Assembly (NCBI RefSeq): GCF_037392515.1
Contig: NC_090281.1
Span: forward strand, 48,026,645-48,090,644
Length of the DNA stretch: 64,000 bases
From: Haliotis asinina
Lineage: Eukaryota; Mollusca; Gastropoda; Lepetellida; Haliotidae
Direction: 5' to 3'
Under the pieces are notes generated by a model, which searched no databases, was not told the DNA's origin, and saw only the letters and a list, made by a program, of their open reading frames with translations. Within the stretch, counting starts at the first letter, position 1, and each line of letters begins with the position of its first letter. Both the position numbers and the translations under genes were made by a program. Shown piece after piece: positions 21,890-35,164 of the stretch.

Positions 21890-24800
21890 CATTCTTGTGA
21901 ACTGGTGGATGTTTTGGTGTACTCTTGTATGAAGGTGGCAGTGCGCAATGCATTGGTGGATGTGATGGTGGTGGCTCATATATACCGATGGTGGTGCCCA
22001 GTGCATTGGTGGATGTTGTGGTGTACTGATGTATGCCGGTGGCGGTGCGCCATGCATTGGTGGATGTTGTGGTGTACTCATGTATATCGATGTCGGTGTC
22101 CCATACTTTAGTGGATGTTGCGGTGCACTGAGGTATGCAGCTGCCGGTGTGAGATTCATTAGTGGATGTGATGGTGGGTGTCTCATGTATGCCGGTGGCG
22201 TCAGACGATGCATTGGTGGATGTTGTGGTGTAATCATGTATGTCGGTGGTTTTGCCCCATGCATTGGTGGATGTGATGGTGTCCTCATGTATGAAGGTGG
22301 CCGTGTGCCATGCATTGGTTGATGTTGTTGTGTACTCATGTATGTCGGTGGCGGTGTGCCATGCATTAGTGGATGTTGTGGTGTACTCATGTATGCCGGT
22401 GGCGATGCGCAATGCATTGGTGGATGTGGTGGTGTACTCATGCATGCCGGTGGTGGTGCGCCAAGCATTGGTGGATCTTGTGGTGTCCCATGTAGTGCCG
22501 GTGGCAGTGCGCCATGCATTGGTGGATGTTGTGGTGTACTCATGTAAGTCGGTGGCGATGCACCATGCATTGATGGATGTTTTGGTGTACTCATGTATGC
22601 CGGTGGTGGTGCCCCATGCATTAGTGGATGTGATGGTGGTGTCCCATGTATGCGGGTGGCGGTGCACCATGCATTGGTGAATGTTGTAGTGTACTCATGT
22701 ATGCCAGTGGTGGTGCCCCATGCATTGGTGGATGTTTTGGTGTACTCACGTATGTCGGTGGTGGTGTCGGTGGTGGTGCGCCATACTTTGGTGGATGTTG
22801 ATGTGTACTCATGTATGCCGTTGGCGGTGCACCATGCATTGCTAGATTTTGTGGTGTACTCCTGTATGCCGGTGGCGGTGCACCATGCATTGGTGTATGT
22901 GATGGTGGTGTGTCATGTATGCCGGTGGTGGTGCGCCATGCGTTGGAGGATGTTGTGGTGTACTCATGTATGCTGGTGGCGATGCGCAATGCATTGGTGG
23001 ATGTGGTGGTGTACTCATGCATGCCGGTGGTGGTGCGCCAAGCATTGGTGGATCTTGTGGTGTCCCATGTAGTGCCGGTGGCAGTGCGCCATGCATTGGT
23101 GGATGTTGTGGTGTACTCATGTAAGTCGGTGGCGATGCACCATGCATTGATGGATGTTTTGGTGTACTCATGTATGCCGGTGGTGGTGCCCCATGCATTA
23201 GTGGATGTGATGGTGGTGTCCCATGTATGCGGGTGGCGGTGCACCATGCATTGGTGGATGTTGTAGTGTACTCATGTATGCCAGTGGTGGTGCCCCATGC
23301 ATTGGTGGATGTTTTGGTGTACTCACGTATGTCGGTGGTGGTGCGCCATACTTTGGTGGATGTTGAGGTGTACTCATGTATGCCGTTGGCGGTGCACCAT
23401 GCATTGGTAGATTTTGTAGTGTACTCCTGTATGCCGGTGGCGGTGCGCCATGCATTGGAGGATGGTGTGGTGTACTCATGTATGTCGGTGGGAAAGTGCG
23501 ATGCATTGGTGGATGTGATGGTGGTGTCTCTTGTATGAGGGTGCTGGTGCCCCATGCATTGGTGGATGTTGTGGAGTACTCATGTAAGTCGATGGCAGTG
23601 TGTGATGCATTGGTGGATGTGATGGTGGTGTCTCTTGTATGAGGGTGCTGGTGCCCCATACATTGGAGGATGTTGTGGTGTCCTCATGTATGCCGGTGGC
23701 GGTGCCCCATGCATGGGTGGATGTTCTGGTGTACTCACGTATGTCGGTGGTGGTGCACCATACTTTGGTGGATGTTGAGGTGTACTCATGTATACCGTTG
23801 GTGGTGCACCATGCATTGGTAGATTTTGTATTGTACTCCTGTATGCCGGTGGCGGTGCGCCATGCATTGGTGTATGTGATGGTGGTGTGTCATGTATGCC
23901 GGTGGCGGTGCGCCATGCATTGGAGGATGTTGTAGTGTACTCATGTATGTCGGTGGCAATGTGCGATGCATTGGTGGATGTGATGGTGGTGTCTCTTGTA
24001 TGAGGGTGCTGGTGCCCCATGCATTGGTGAATGTTGTGGTGTACTCATGTATGCCTTTGCCGGTGCGGCATGCATTGGTGGATGATGGTGGTGTGCTCAT
24101 GTATGCCAGTGGCGGTGCACCATGCATTGGTGGATATGATTGTGCTGATTTATGTATAAGGGTGGTGGTGCCACATGATTTAGTGGATGTGATGGTCGTG
24201 TCTCATGTATGCTGATGGCAGTGGACGATGCATTGTTGGATGTTGTGGTGTACTCATGTATGTCGGTGGTGGTGCGCCATGCATTGGTAGATGTTGTTGT
24301 GTACTCATGTATGCCGTTGGCGGTGCGCTATGCATTGGTGGATGTGATGGTGGTGGTTTATGTATGCCTGTGGTGGTGCCCCATGGATTGGTGGAGTGAG
24401 TGAGTGAGTGAGTTTAGTTTTACGCCGAACCCAGCAATATTCCAGCTATATGGCCGCGGTCTGTAAATAATCGAGTCTGGACCAGACAATCCAGTGACCA
24501 ACAACATGAGCATCGATCTGCGCACTTGGGAACCGATGACATGCGTCAACCAAGTCAGCGAGGCTGACCACCCGATCCCGTTAGTCGCCTCTTACGACAA
24601 GCATAGTCACCTTTTATGGCAAGCATGGGTTGCTGAAGGCCTATTCTACCCCGGGACCTTCACGGGACTGGATTGGTGGATGTTGTGGTGTATTCATGTA
24701 TACCGGTGGCGGTGGATGATCCATTGGTGGATGTTGTGGTGTACTCCTGTATATCGGTGGCAGTGTCCCATGCATTTGTGGATGTCATGGTGGTGTCTCA

Positions 24801-25160
24801 TGTATCAGGGTGCTGGTGCCCCATGCATTGGTGCATGTTGTGGTGTACTCATGTATGCCGGTGGCAGTGCACCATGCATTGGTGGATGTTGTGGTGTACT
24901 CATGTATGTCGGTGGCGTTTTGGCATGCATAGGTGGATGTTTTCCTGTCCTCATCTATACCGGTGGCAGTGCGCCATGCATTGGTGGATGTGATGGTTGT
25001 GTCTCATGTATGAGAGTGCTGGTGGTGCATGCATTAGTGGATGTTGTACTGTACTCATGTATGCCGGTGGCGGTGCGCCATACACTGGTGGATGTTGTTG
25101 TGTACTCATGTAAGTCGGTGGCGGTGCACGATCCATTTATGGATGTTATGGTGTACTAAC
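21890..25160 (+). repeat. minisatellite array 2, 51/53-bp unit, with higher-order repeat
   Basis: The same unit family as array 1, over about 3.3 kb, interrupted by a SINE at 24396-24669. A block of about eleven units starting near 22386 is repeated starting near 22966 (the distinctive 'gcgatgcgcaatgc' lies at 22402 and 22979), giving a higher-order period of about 577 bp. Long repetitive frames on both strands follow from the 51-bp period. Confidence 0.95.
24396..24669 (-). mobile_element. full-length SINE family 1 inserted in minisatellite 2
   Basis: Flanked by the 11-bp direct repeat ggattggtgga at 24385-24395 and 24670-24680, which is array sequence. It runs from the GTGAGTGAG tail through 'acgccgaacccagcaatatt', 'gatcccgttagtcgcctctt' and 'ctattctaccccgggacctt' to the head. 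This is one of the best copies for defining the family. Confidence 0.95.
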
Positions 25161-25262
25161 GCAGAAGAAAAAAAATTGATTTACAAATTTACAAAATTTA
25201 AATGTGATATTTACAAACGTTTGCAACGATTGTAAAGGTGATGTTTACAAGGCTTGTAAATG
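25161..25262 (+). repeat. TTTACAA/TTGTAAA flank motif right of minisatellite 2
   Basis: 'caacgattgtaaaggtgatg' followed by 'tttacaaggcttgtaaatg'. Similar to 8222-8290 and, inverted, to 10135-10235. Confidence 0.7.
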
Positions 25263-26860
25263 TTTGGAAATTTAGGAAGGATTTTACCACTACTTCTTTC
25301 AATTTTGCCATTTCTCAAGAATCCCCTTGACTCTTCAAACTGACTAATTTATTATTTCTTTCGTTCTGTTAAAGTTCTTACTGTTGATATGCACAATGGA
25401 TCTTGCATGTGACATATTTAGTCATGAAAACTAAAGGAATAAGCCATATTTTGTGTAGTCCATTTGTGCTTTATATCAATGCAACTGCGTCTGGTGCGTG
25501 AAAACATGAAAGTTCATGTGTACGGCCAGCATTGATCCATATACAAAATACTTGTGCCTGTTAAAACAGATGTCTTGCCTTTGTTCGAGATCATCATCCT
25601 AAGCTCATTCCGGTGATTTTACCACTCTACTCCATGGGAACTATATGCATTCTCTAAATAACACCTGTCACTAGACCTTTTATGTTGGTGCTCATTAACG
25701 GTGTTATGCAATTGGCGTTTTCAAGAAATCTCAAAAACATGTCAATAGATAATTGGTTGTGATGTCAGTACGTGTGGATTGGAGCAAGTAGTCAAATGAG
25801 TTAATAAAAATCATTGTGTAACAAGATTTATATAATCATTTACAAGAATTATGTTACAGAATATTTAAATGGTGCGTGCCGGTCTATCATTTGTTTGTTT
25901 ATGTTCGGCGTACATGAATTTTTAATTTATTATTCATACATAAAACATAACTTACATAACTGTACAATCTGCTTTGCATTTGGTGACTTTCGTGAATATA
26001 AGAAATTCTTAAAGTGCTACACAATCATACATCATCAGTGGCAACAGTGATAGTTCACTTCATACACAACTGACCCAACAAGATGGGAAAAAACTTTTCC
26101 ATACTCTGTTATGGTCTTCCTTTCTGCTTGAAGATGGTTTTTTTTGTCTTAAGTCTATGGTTACTTCGGTGAGCATCCACAATTTTACCATCAAGACACC
26201 AAAAATAATTATCTTACCAATAACATTCTCGTAAATGCTCTTTATTGATACAATTAGTTTGTATGTGTGGAATGCACTTTACAAAGGTAAATAAACCAGA
26301 GTTCTAATGCAAGATTATCATATGACAAACCACGAGGTTAATTCTTCAATCATATATAGTATCAAATCTAAAAGAAGCAGCGACGAAGAGTTAGGCAGAT
26401 CTTAAGATGGACAGATTATTAAGATCAGATAATTCACTATTTCCATATAAGATTATCTTCAAACTTTACCCATGTTTGTTATTCAAATGTATATACATAT
26501 GTGACAACACATGCTGCATTTAAATTTTGTATTGTATGTTGTATGGTACCGGTGTCGATATAAACTGTAAAGCTGTTCACAATCCCATGTCAATTTTTAC
26601 CAATAAAAAACAAACACAATAATTATGCACAAAAATGAGATGTGTAAATCATTCCCTCTGCTGGTGATGGCTGTGTGGGATTAATTAAGCGACCAAACCC
26701 AGTTGAGCATGCCTTATAATTCTCTTACTCTTAAAATAAACAACTTCAGTCCAAAGAGGATACCACTAGTGGGATTATTTGGCCGATTTGAGTTAGTGTT
26801 TTGATAACGCTTAGTCTTGATGAACAATAGTCTATTTCAACAACATATTCAATCGGTAAA
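25263..26860. other. no gene recognised
   Basis: AT-rich sequence with no domain-bearing open frame. Confidence 0.45.
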
Positions 26861-26867
26861 ATTCATA

Positions 26868-27190
26868 TTAAAGTGACATACCTTTATTTACATGTTTCAC
26901 AAACCGTTGTGTACACGTGCACTGTCCAGTGTATTTCTTGGTTGGAGAAGTTACAGAGAGGAAAAGTAACTCAAAGTAATTTGATGACCTTTTGAGATCT
27001 AAATACATATATGAACACCCGATGGGAAAATGCAGTTGATCATTGCACACCAACATACGAACTTTTTTGCTATCGTGAATTTGAGACTCTACATCTACAA
27101 AGCCGTTCAGAATGTCTGTCAGCGATATTTCTTCAGAGGGCACATTCAGCTCAGGTGAGTATATTGCAGATGATGCAAGTATATTATTTG
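26868..27190 (-). CDS. unassigned coding-like stretch
   Basis: The minus-strand frame is open from about 27220 down to a stop at 26868 and includes VPSEEISLTDILNGFVDVES and DSKKVRMLVCNDQLHFPIGC, which have protein-like composition. The plus strand of the same stretch also has an open frame, ending in a strong GTGAGT donor at about 27155. I cannot tell which strand, if either, is real, and recognise no family. Confidence 0.2.
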
Positions 27191-27966
27191 TAAAATCAGT
27201 AAGGCAACCCTGATGATGCCATGTATTCCTTCAGCAGAATGGTTGTTGAGAAATCTTACACTCAAGACTACCATATCATTTAGCAGGGAGCTCAATATAC
27301 AGAGTCGTAGAGTATCCCTGCCATTCAGTAAGTGTTTAGTATATTGAATCACGATATGAGAACAACAGCCCGACTAATTGGCTGATCAAAGGTTTATTAC
27401 ATGTCATAAATATCCTTCCTGGGACTTAATCAGGCTATGGGGGTGGAATATATTCCCCAGGTAACACCAGCTGTTTTTTGTGGTTGAGCTGAAGGATTAC
27501 CTGTTGCATGTAATTTCAATCGTAATGTATAATCAGTATAAGACTGATTTGGGACATATTCTTACAGATGTAAAATGTTCTGTTTTATGTTTGAAGAGAT
27601 CGGTTTCATAAAAAACAACAATGACGGAGCAATACAGACTAATCCCAGTATTCATGCATATACATATTTTGGGTTCCCTTATCACACGTCATTATATGGA
27701 TGGAATAGTGACTTTAATAGATATATCCTTTTAAAAATCGTTAAGGCATTTCAAAATCAAATTTAACACAAATATACTTTAAAAACTAAATTGATTGTTT
27801 ATTCCTTTGTAAATGTTTGTAACGTTTTCAGACAAGATATTCTTATACGATGTTGTATTAGCAGTAATTCGACTTTATTTAAGACTTTAGTTGTAATACC
27901 TGCTAGTCATTTTGTTAGGTTTTTCAAAATGCTAATTGCATTTTCCCCATGAATTTACTTTCACAG

Positions 27967-29171
27967 ACAACTGTGAGGCAGGCTCTACGGAATGCTGAGT
28001 CTGTAGAAGGAATGACCCTAAATCAACCACAGAAAGTAAGAATATACTTTAATATGATTTAAATACAGTAACTGCAAGAGTTTCAATGCATTAAACCATT
28101 CAACAAGTAAAACTTCAGGTGTTTCTACAATAACCTCGACATGAATTTATCTTCATTGTGCTGACAATAAATTTAGAATTGTATTTTTTAGGTTGGAAAC
28201 AGGACAGAATAAGGACGCTGAGACAGCTCTCCCTGTTATTCCGCACGCTGAGTTTCAAGGTATTGCAGTTCTTCTTATTGCTCTGTCCTATATGCAACAG
28301 TGCACAACAAAAAATGAGCGCAACCCACTGTCATATAAATAAGAATGCTCATTTCCTGAGCTGCAAAGAGTAAAATTATGTAACAAAATGTGATGTTCAT
28401 GGGCGATTTTGTTCAACCGTTTGAATCGGGTGCATGTGTTTGGTGACGACTTCTTGCTATAATTCTGTAATCACTCTGTAGTATACGTCAGTTTTATTGA
28501 AACATAAAGTTTCTGTCAGGGTATTGTATTTTGTTTGTTGCAGTGGCTATGACAAGGTGTTTGCAGACAAAAAAGGAAACCGTCTCAAGAAAGAAAAACA
28601 ACCCAAACAAACACAATGATGTCATGAGAAGAAGTTCCAGAAAAACTACAGTAAGTAAACATGAAAACCAATTTAAGTAGCTTTCGGGAATCAAGAATTA
28701 GATGAAAAATTTTTAAGAGCATGCACTACATAACTTGGCTTACCATCAATTAGAAAGGAAGAAGGCATGTTAATTGATGAATCTTAACTGAGATGATATC
28801 AATTAACAAGGTATTAGGCCTTGTTAATTAATGAACCCTTACTGGCATGACTTGCTCATCAATGAACAAGGGATTAGGCCTTGTTATGTGTTGAGGCTTT
28901 GTTCAAGGCTGGGAGATACAGTAACAATCACCCCACGGTATTAATCCGTGTGATCTTTCAAAGGAGAAAAAAGGTTGTACCATACAACACCTGTGTTCTA
29001 ATGTACTAAATACACAAGTATCAATAATACCTGCTATGAGATTATGAAAATAACCATTGATTCTATTTTCACATTGGTTTACCATTCACTTAATGCAAGT
29101 ATAATCATATTGACTGTTTTCTTCAGAAATCGAGTCGAAGGGATGCAACGGGCAGACCTCCCCAGCCATAA
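27967..29171 (+). CDS. possible chain of 3' exons, family unknown
   Basis: Four exon-like blocks with good splice signals lie in order: 27967-28035 (TTTCACAG acceptor, GTAAGA donor), about 28190-28258 (TTTTTTAG acceptor), about 28545-28650 (TTTGTTGCAG acceptor, GTAAGT donor) and about 29127-29171 (TTTCTTCAG acceptor). The last two join in phase and end in a very basic tail, MRRSSRKTTKSSRRDATGR, then a stop. The second joins the third in phase; the first does not join the second without another acceptor. No domain is recognised. Confidence 0.22.
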
Positions 29172-29261
29172 GAAAGCAAAATATGAACAAGTATTAAAGA
29201 ATGCACAACTACAATGCTACCCCATTGTTTTTGATTGTATATTTGATAATAATGTGTAACA

Positions 29262-30282
29262 TATTTTCCGTAAATTTGTAAATGGAATGTTTTTGTATGA
29301 AATTTAATCTTCCACTTGATATAATCTGTAAATAGACATCTAGTGTAAGCTTGACACTGTTTATTTGTTTCGGGATAATTTAATTTGCATGAAAGACGGG
29401 AGTATTATAAACGTGAAACAAATTCCGCATTAAAGAATAGCATTTCCATCAACAGTGCAGTATTGACCATGGAGCACTATCAAGCGAACATCAAATTTAT
29501 TTCAATGTTATGATATGCTAAATTCCTTGTTCACGCGTCATAAACCAAATTCAGCACATTACAACTTTCACCACCTAAACAACCCACTCCTCGGCGCATT
29601 ATCGCGATGATGACACTGCAAGATGTCAAACCAGCCTACAACTCCTCAGAAACAATTTCAAAATGTTTTTTTATCCACTTTTTTATGCAATAAAGTTGTA
29701 GCAGAGTAGCGAGGGAAATGGAAGCAGTGTGACTCGCCACACCTCAAATATGGTTCCTATGCCATGTGAATAAACTGACAATGCACAAAGTCGAACGAAG
29801 GCCATTCTGTGTTTTCACAGACACAAGGTGGATAAGAACTTACTAGTATTTGGCGTTACCACTATTGATCACGAGATAAAAAAAACAAACCAAACATATG
29901 AAATATCAACATGTCAAATATTCCACCACTATAAGTATTAGTAACATATATTCCATTTTATCAGTTCTGCTGTTTGTAAGAAAATACTAAAATTACAAGC
30001 ATACAATCGCGATTCAGAAGTGCAATATGTTGTACCAGGGAGCCTATATAGAGTATTGTAGAGTATCCCTGGTTGTACATGGACTTTCGTCCCTCGTAAC
30101 GAAGCCCGCGGGAGACCAAACCCAGTCATAATGGTGGATGTGCACTCAAGTGTAACGATGGCTACCGATTGTCTGCTTCATTTGCTGATACGCCGAGGGC
30201 TCATAAGGTGGGGCCCATAGTGTGTTCAGAAAGATGATGTGTTTGATGGGCATTTTAGAAGTATGGCGAGTCACAAGAAAGT
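29262..30282. other. no gene recognised
   Basis: AT-rich sequence without supported features. Confidence 0.45.
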
Positions 30283-30400
30283 AAGATTCTTTATGGATAA
30301 CAACTTTTTGTATTGTATATGATGCGTCGTTTCACTATGGATTGATGTACCGTTGTCAAACAAAACCATATACACTATGTTGTTATCCATAAAGAATGTA
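30283..30400. repeat. short fold-back at the start of duplication copy 2
   Basis: 'attctttatggataacaac' at about 30284-30302 is the reverse complement of 'gttgttatccataaagaat' at about 30380-30398. The right arm is the first part of the direct duplication; only its inner half is kept at copy 1. Confidence 0.75.
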
Positions 30401-32178
30401 TGTAGAGATGTTGGGTTTTGTAAACCCATCTCTGAATTTGCGTTCGATCCAATCAAAAATCATCTCAGTAGAGATGGTGAACGACTGGAAACTGTAATCC
30501 GTCCAAGTACAAAGCAGGACTTGAAACTGACAAGCGTTTGCACCAGTTTCCGTGAGATCCAGTCATCCGAGAAAAACACCTGCTTAATTACATACTGTGG
30601 CTGAGACAGGACTCGGATGCATGAGTCATCAATCAATTTATTTTGTTTATGGCGTATAGCCTGATAGGTGTTAAGTTTAAATTGCATGTGGTCAATGATT
30701 GAAGCTGTGCATTGCATATTGTCTTTAGCAGACAGGCAGCCATACATATAGGTGTCAATAAACCACACATTAAGCTTTCTCTGTAATAGAGGCTTCTTCT
30801 TACAATCAACATGTTTTTTTATGTAACGAGTAGATTATTTACTTGTTTGTGTACACAACCAAGATTAGACTACTGCTCACGATCTCATACTCCGGGCATG
30901 CATACTGTTTCAAGCTCCGTGAACCTATTCACTGCGCATGCGGTATGGGCGCAGCGCAGCACAACTGTTGAAACAACTTCTTCCCCCAGCGCTGGGGGAA
31001 ATTTAGTGAATCGCTTGAACTCCGAATTCGCGGTTTTTTTCCATCGCGTTTTTTTCTTTATAGGTTGAATTGGCATTTTTTATGATTTGTTTCGGTAACT
31101 GCATACCAAAAGGTATCAGAATCTGCAAAGTTGTGTTTTCCTTTTTCATGTGACCTTTTAGAAAGTTTCGTTCCATGAGATAACCTATCAAAATAATACA
31201 ACATATCAATAATGCCCTATGTTCCAGGGTGGGCAGTTCTCTCTGGAGGTCTTGATGTTTCTTTTTCTTTGGGAGCAGTGTCTGGCCAGCACTATGTTGC
31301 ACCATGTTCAGTTTATTAATTTGCGTCTCTTGTCCAACATGAAATTTATCACCTCGAAAACGTTGGGATGGGCTTTTCCACCAAGTTACTTTAACCTCCC
31401 ATGCCAACCTCCAACCTGTTATTTGTCCAGGGCACATTTCTGTCATGGGCTTCCATTCCTGAAGGTTATTGTTTAGTTATGTTAAATATAGCAGTATGTG
31501 TTAACTGCAACTAGCCCGTGTACAACAGGTGTAGTCCCACGAAGTCTAAAATTATTCAGTTGGCTTATGAGACTTCATGCCTCAACGATTTTATGGGATT
31601 GTGGTGGATTGTTGCTTGGCTGACCACAGAAAGGAAGAATCAATAGAAAGAACAAAAATCAAATATGATTGTGAAATATTTCAAAAGGTGACCTATTCCA
31701 TCTGTATCACTGGTACTATTGGTAAAAGCTGGATCGACCACATGATTCATAGCAACATATACTGTCATGTGTTATGTTATCACAGCACAATCTCTATCAT
31801 TTAGCATATTATCAGAGGTGACAAGGTGATATTGTTTATGGTTATTGTTATTCCCTTTTCTCAAACACAAAATGAATGGAATACTGAGTCGGAATTCTTT
31901 TCTAAACAGCTTGTGCATAGTGAAAGACACACCCATGCATCTTCACTCCACCGAACACTGTAGTAAGAGCATCAGCATCCTACCCCTAACAGAGTGACCC
32001 CTGTCCACTGAACAGTGGTCTGTCCCACTCTTATTTCACGCCCCAAATACCTCATTAATTATGTCGAGGGGTCAAACTGTAATTAGCCTTTGGGATTTAT
32101 TAGTTGTGAATTTGAGGCCTTGCAGACCGTTTTACCATCACCCACCAGTTATCTCCCCTTGTGGATCTTTACAAATTT
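30386..32178 (+). repeat. direct duplication, copy 2 (about 1.8 kb)
   Basis: Collinear near-identical copy of 8290-10134. Differences are scattered substitutions and small indels, for example near 30575 and 30975. After 'gatctttacaaattt' the two copies part: copy 1 enters the flank motif and minisatellite 1, copy 2 does not. Confidence 0.85.
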
Positions 32179-32644
32179 ACTACCATGTTCCTTACATGAT
32201 TAGCAGGTATGGATCCTTAAGACCATTCACCTGTAAAGGTCTGGAGAAAGGTGCGTCTCTTCATACATTTTATTTTCATGTTTTAGTGAGACTTTTAATA
32301 GGTTATGTGTATGCACGTGTTCATTCAATCGCAAAGATATTTTTGAATTTTTGTTACCTCACAAAATACATACACACCCTTTAAAGTTTATGCACGTTAC
32401 AGTAATACTAAAATGTAAACTGCCAATTTTGCTCTTTATTATATATTTATTCGGGTTTCAAACTGCAGCTGTGATCGCCCGCATCCGATCAGTGCAGGGA
32501 TTTGAGAAATCGATTACAACAAACTATCGTAGGATGTCATACATTTCTGCGGGAACTTCACAAGTTCCACGAACGAGGCAATATCTGAGCGTCCGGTAAC
32601 TTGAAAATAGTCCTTGTCATACATAAAATCAAGGTTTCATCTTT

Positions 32645-32740
32645 ACAGCAGTGATGTTCCTCGACGTCAGATTGAACGTTACACTGTGTAGTGACGTCAG
32701 GTTGGACGTTACAGTGTTTATCGACGTCAGATTATAGTCC
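32645..32740 (+). repeat. tandem unit with GACGTCAG motifs
   Basis: Three successive units carry 'cgacgtcagattgaacgtta', 'tgacgtcaggttggacgtta' and 'cgacgtcagattatag'. Related units are at 42285-42345. The TGACGTCA core equals a CREB-type site, but the repetition suggests satellite-like origin rather than regulation. Confidence 0.6.
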
Positions 32741-35164
32741 AGGAGGAGGCAGCTGAAAACTCTGATGTCGTAGCTTCTCCAGTTTGATTGGGCTTGACAC
32801 TATTTTCAGAAGGTATGATGTCTTGGGCTCATGAAAAGGCCCGTAATACTCTCAGATTTTTATTCACAGGCCATTTTATGTGGTAGGGGTCTGTGAGCAT
32901 TTTCATGACATTTGGTTTGCTGCCCGACAACATCATGGATAGTTTTACTATTATCAATCAGATCACTTTCATTTTGACTTTTGTGCATTTCTAAAGGCTG
33001 TATAAATATATGTATGTATATAACATATTTTTGCTTTTGAAAATAATCAAATGGCCGCAATTTTGGCCGCCATCTTGAATTGTGTGTTGCCTTCTCGGCA
33101 GTTAAATTTACATAAAAGTTTACACCGAATGTGTCCATTTACATCCAATGTTGATACTTTTGATGTTTTTAACACTTGTCTCTTCTTGAGTGGTGGCTTG
33201 GGCACAAAACAAGTAATTTTGTATGGTCATGTCGTGGTAATATAATGTTTTACAGCTTATTCTTTCAGACAGGGGATTTTGACGATTCTCCGACATTTCA
33301 TGGAAATATGAGGTTGTGATTTATTTATTGAAAGTTTACATTATTCTTGTTACTAGAATCAGGTGTTTTGTTTCCTGTTTACTTCTAGGGTGACAGCGTG
33401 TAATATGCAATTGTTTCATATTACCCAAAATACAACCTGGCTGCCAAGACTGCAGCCATTGTAGTGTTACTACTTATACATAGCAGAGGACTAAATTTGA
33501 ACTGTTATATAAAACAAACAATTCATTTGGTGTCACATGTTTCACACAATATAGAAAAATACTAAATTCCAATGTCATGGTTAATAAAAGCTTCACATTC
33601 CTAACATATTTGATGAAATAACATTATCCAAAGTATTAGAAAACTATGCTTCACGATCGATTCTTGCTGTAGCTATTCAAACTGGTCTCTCAGATAACTC
33701 TTAATCACTTTTGATACATTCAGAAGCTTACAATTAACTCTCCTCTTCACTTTTTTCATATCATATGTTACATCATGTCAGAATTGGAGTCATCTACAAG
33801 GCAAGGCTGTTCGGGCATCATTCGCCTGCCATACAAAAAGACATGTCTCTGTGCACAATAAATCAGTCTATCTGCATTGACACAGATCTCTCTGCTGGCA
33901 TACTGACTTTATTGTATTTACTAGACGTCAGTTCAACCAATCCACGGGGAGCAGAATCTCTCGACATCAGAGCACCAGAAAAGGGATAAGCTGACCGCCA
34001 GAAATGCCCCAACTATAGTCAACTGGTGAAGGAATGTAAATGGCCGCAGATGTTGTGTCTGGTGTGTTTCCAAACATGCACTTGGTAGTTTACTTGCTCA
34101 ATGTGATATTCTAGATGTTGGTGGGAGCTTTTCATTTAATGTCTTGTCTCATCTACAGACATCACTGGATTGTTTGGTACATACATTGAACTAAAAGTGT
34201 GCGATGTGATCTGCTAATGTTGATAGGCTTTTGTATTGTAAGTTCTGGCTTGTAGTTATTATAATACGCCCGTGTACTGATGTATTTTTGTTTTAATGTT
34301 GGACTTGTTTTCTGATGTGTTTCTGTGTTGTCAGTGTCTAGCAGTGTCTAACAGTGTATGGCAGTGTATGGCAGTGTATGGCAAAAAACAAGCACTCTTA
34401 CATGGCGATAAAGTCGGGCACATCTGATTTCCATGTACAAAAACAGTTTTTCTCGAGTTCACAACTTTCAAAAACAAAACAACAAAACAAACAAGTACAA
34501 CTGTACCAGCTGTGCAGATTACGTTTTTTAATGTCATCATTCCCAACATGGAACAGTACCAAATCCTCGAACATAAACACCAACATTGTTGCCGCAGAAT
34601 GTGTGTCTAAATTTACCTTGTTCAAATTTGAGATTTGAACAAGGTCAAAGGTAGCTGAAGCCCGACACGGAAAACCAGAGGTAAAAAATCTTTCTTGAGA
34701 AAGAAAACTCTGGAACCGTGTTCCCTCAAAGTATGCAGCGCTACCTATTCTACTGGAGGGTTTACAGTAGTAGACATGCATAGTACATTGTCACAAAATG
34801 TACGAACAGTGAAACATCCACATCCTGCTCCAAAAGAATGCTTGCTCCTCTTCTGTCCATGGAATGTCTTCTTGGCAGTCGTCCTGCCTCTGGGGACTTC
34901 AGGGTCCATTTCCGCCCCCAGGACAATGGCATCCATGCTCCTGATAATAAAAGTAAACATATTTTACATCATTGGTGCTATGTGTATTAATGCAAAATAT
35001 ATGCCTCCAAGAGATAAACGGCTCAAACATGAAACTAAAGTTGTGTGCCGTAGAGGTCATTGTAAACAAGGAGGCATGCTATGTTTTCTCTAAAAGATCG
35101 TTGGGAAAAACACAGTTGCTTCCTTCGGCGACGGTCCTACTAATAAAGGTAAATAATATTCTAC

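Noticed and set aside
21818..22670. 267- and 278-codon minus-strand frames in minisatellite 2
   Set aside because: Same reason: by-products of the 51-bp period, with two different frames open over the same bases.
24494..25159. 221-codon plus-strand frame
   Set aside because: It joins SINE sequence to minisatellite sequence, so it cannot be an ancestral gene.
10236..25160. CRISPR-like array
   Set aside because: The units are contiguous tandem repeats with no unique spacers, in clearly eukaryotic sequence.
32645..32740. CREB-type regulatory cluster
   Set aside because: The TGACGTCA-like cores come from a tandem repeat and no promoter or gene start is nearby.
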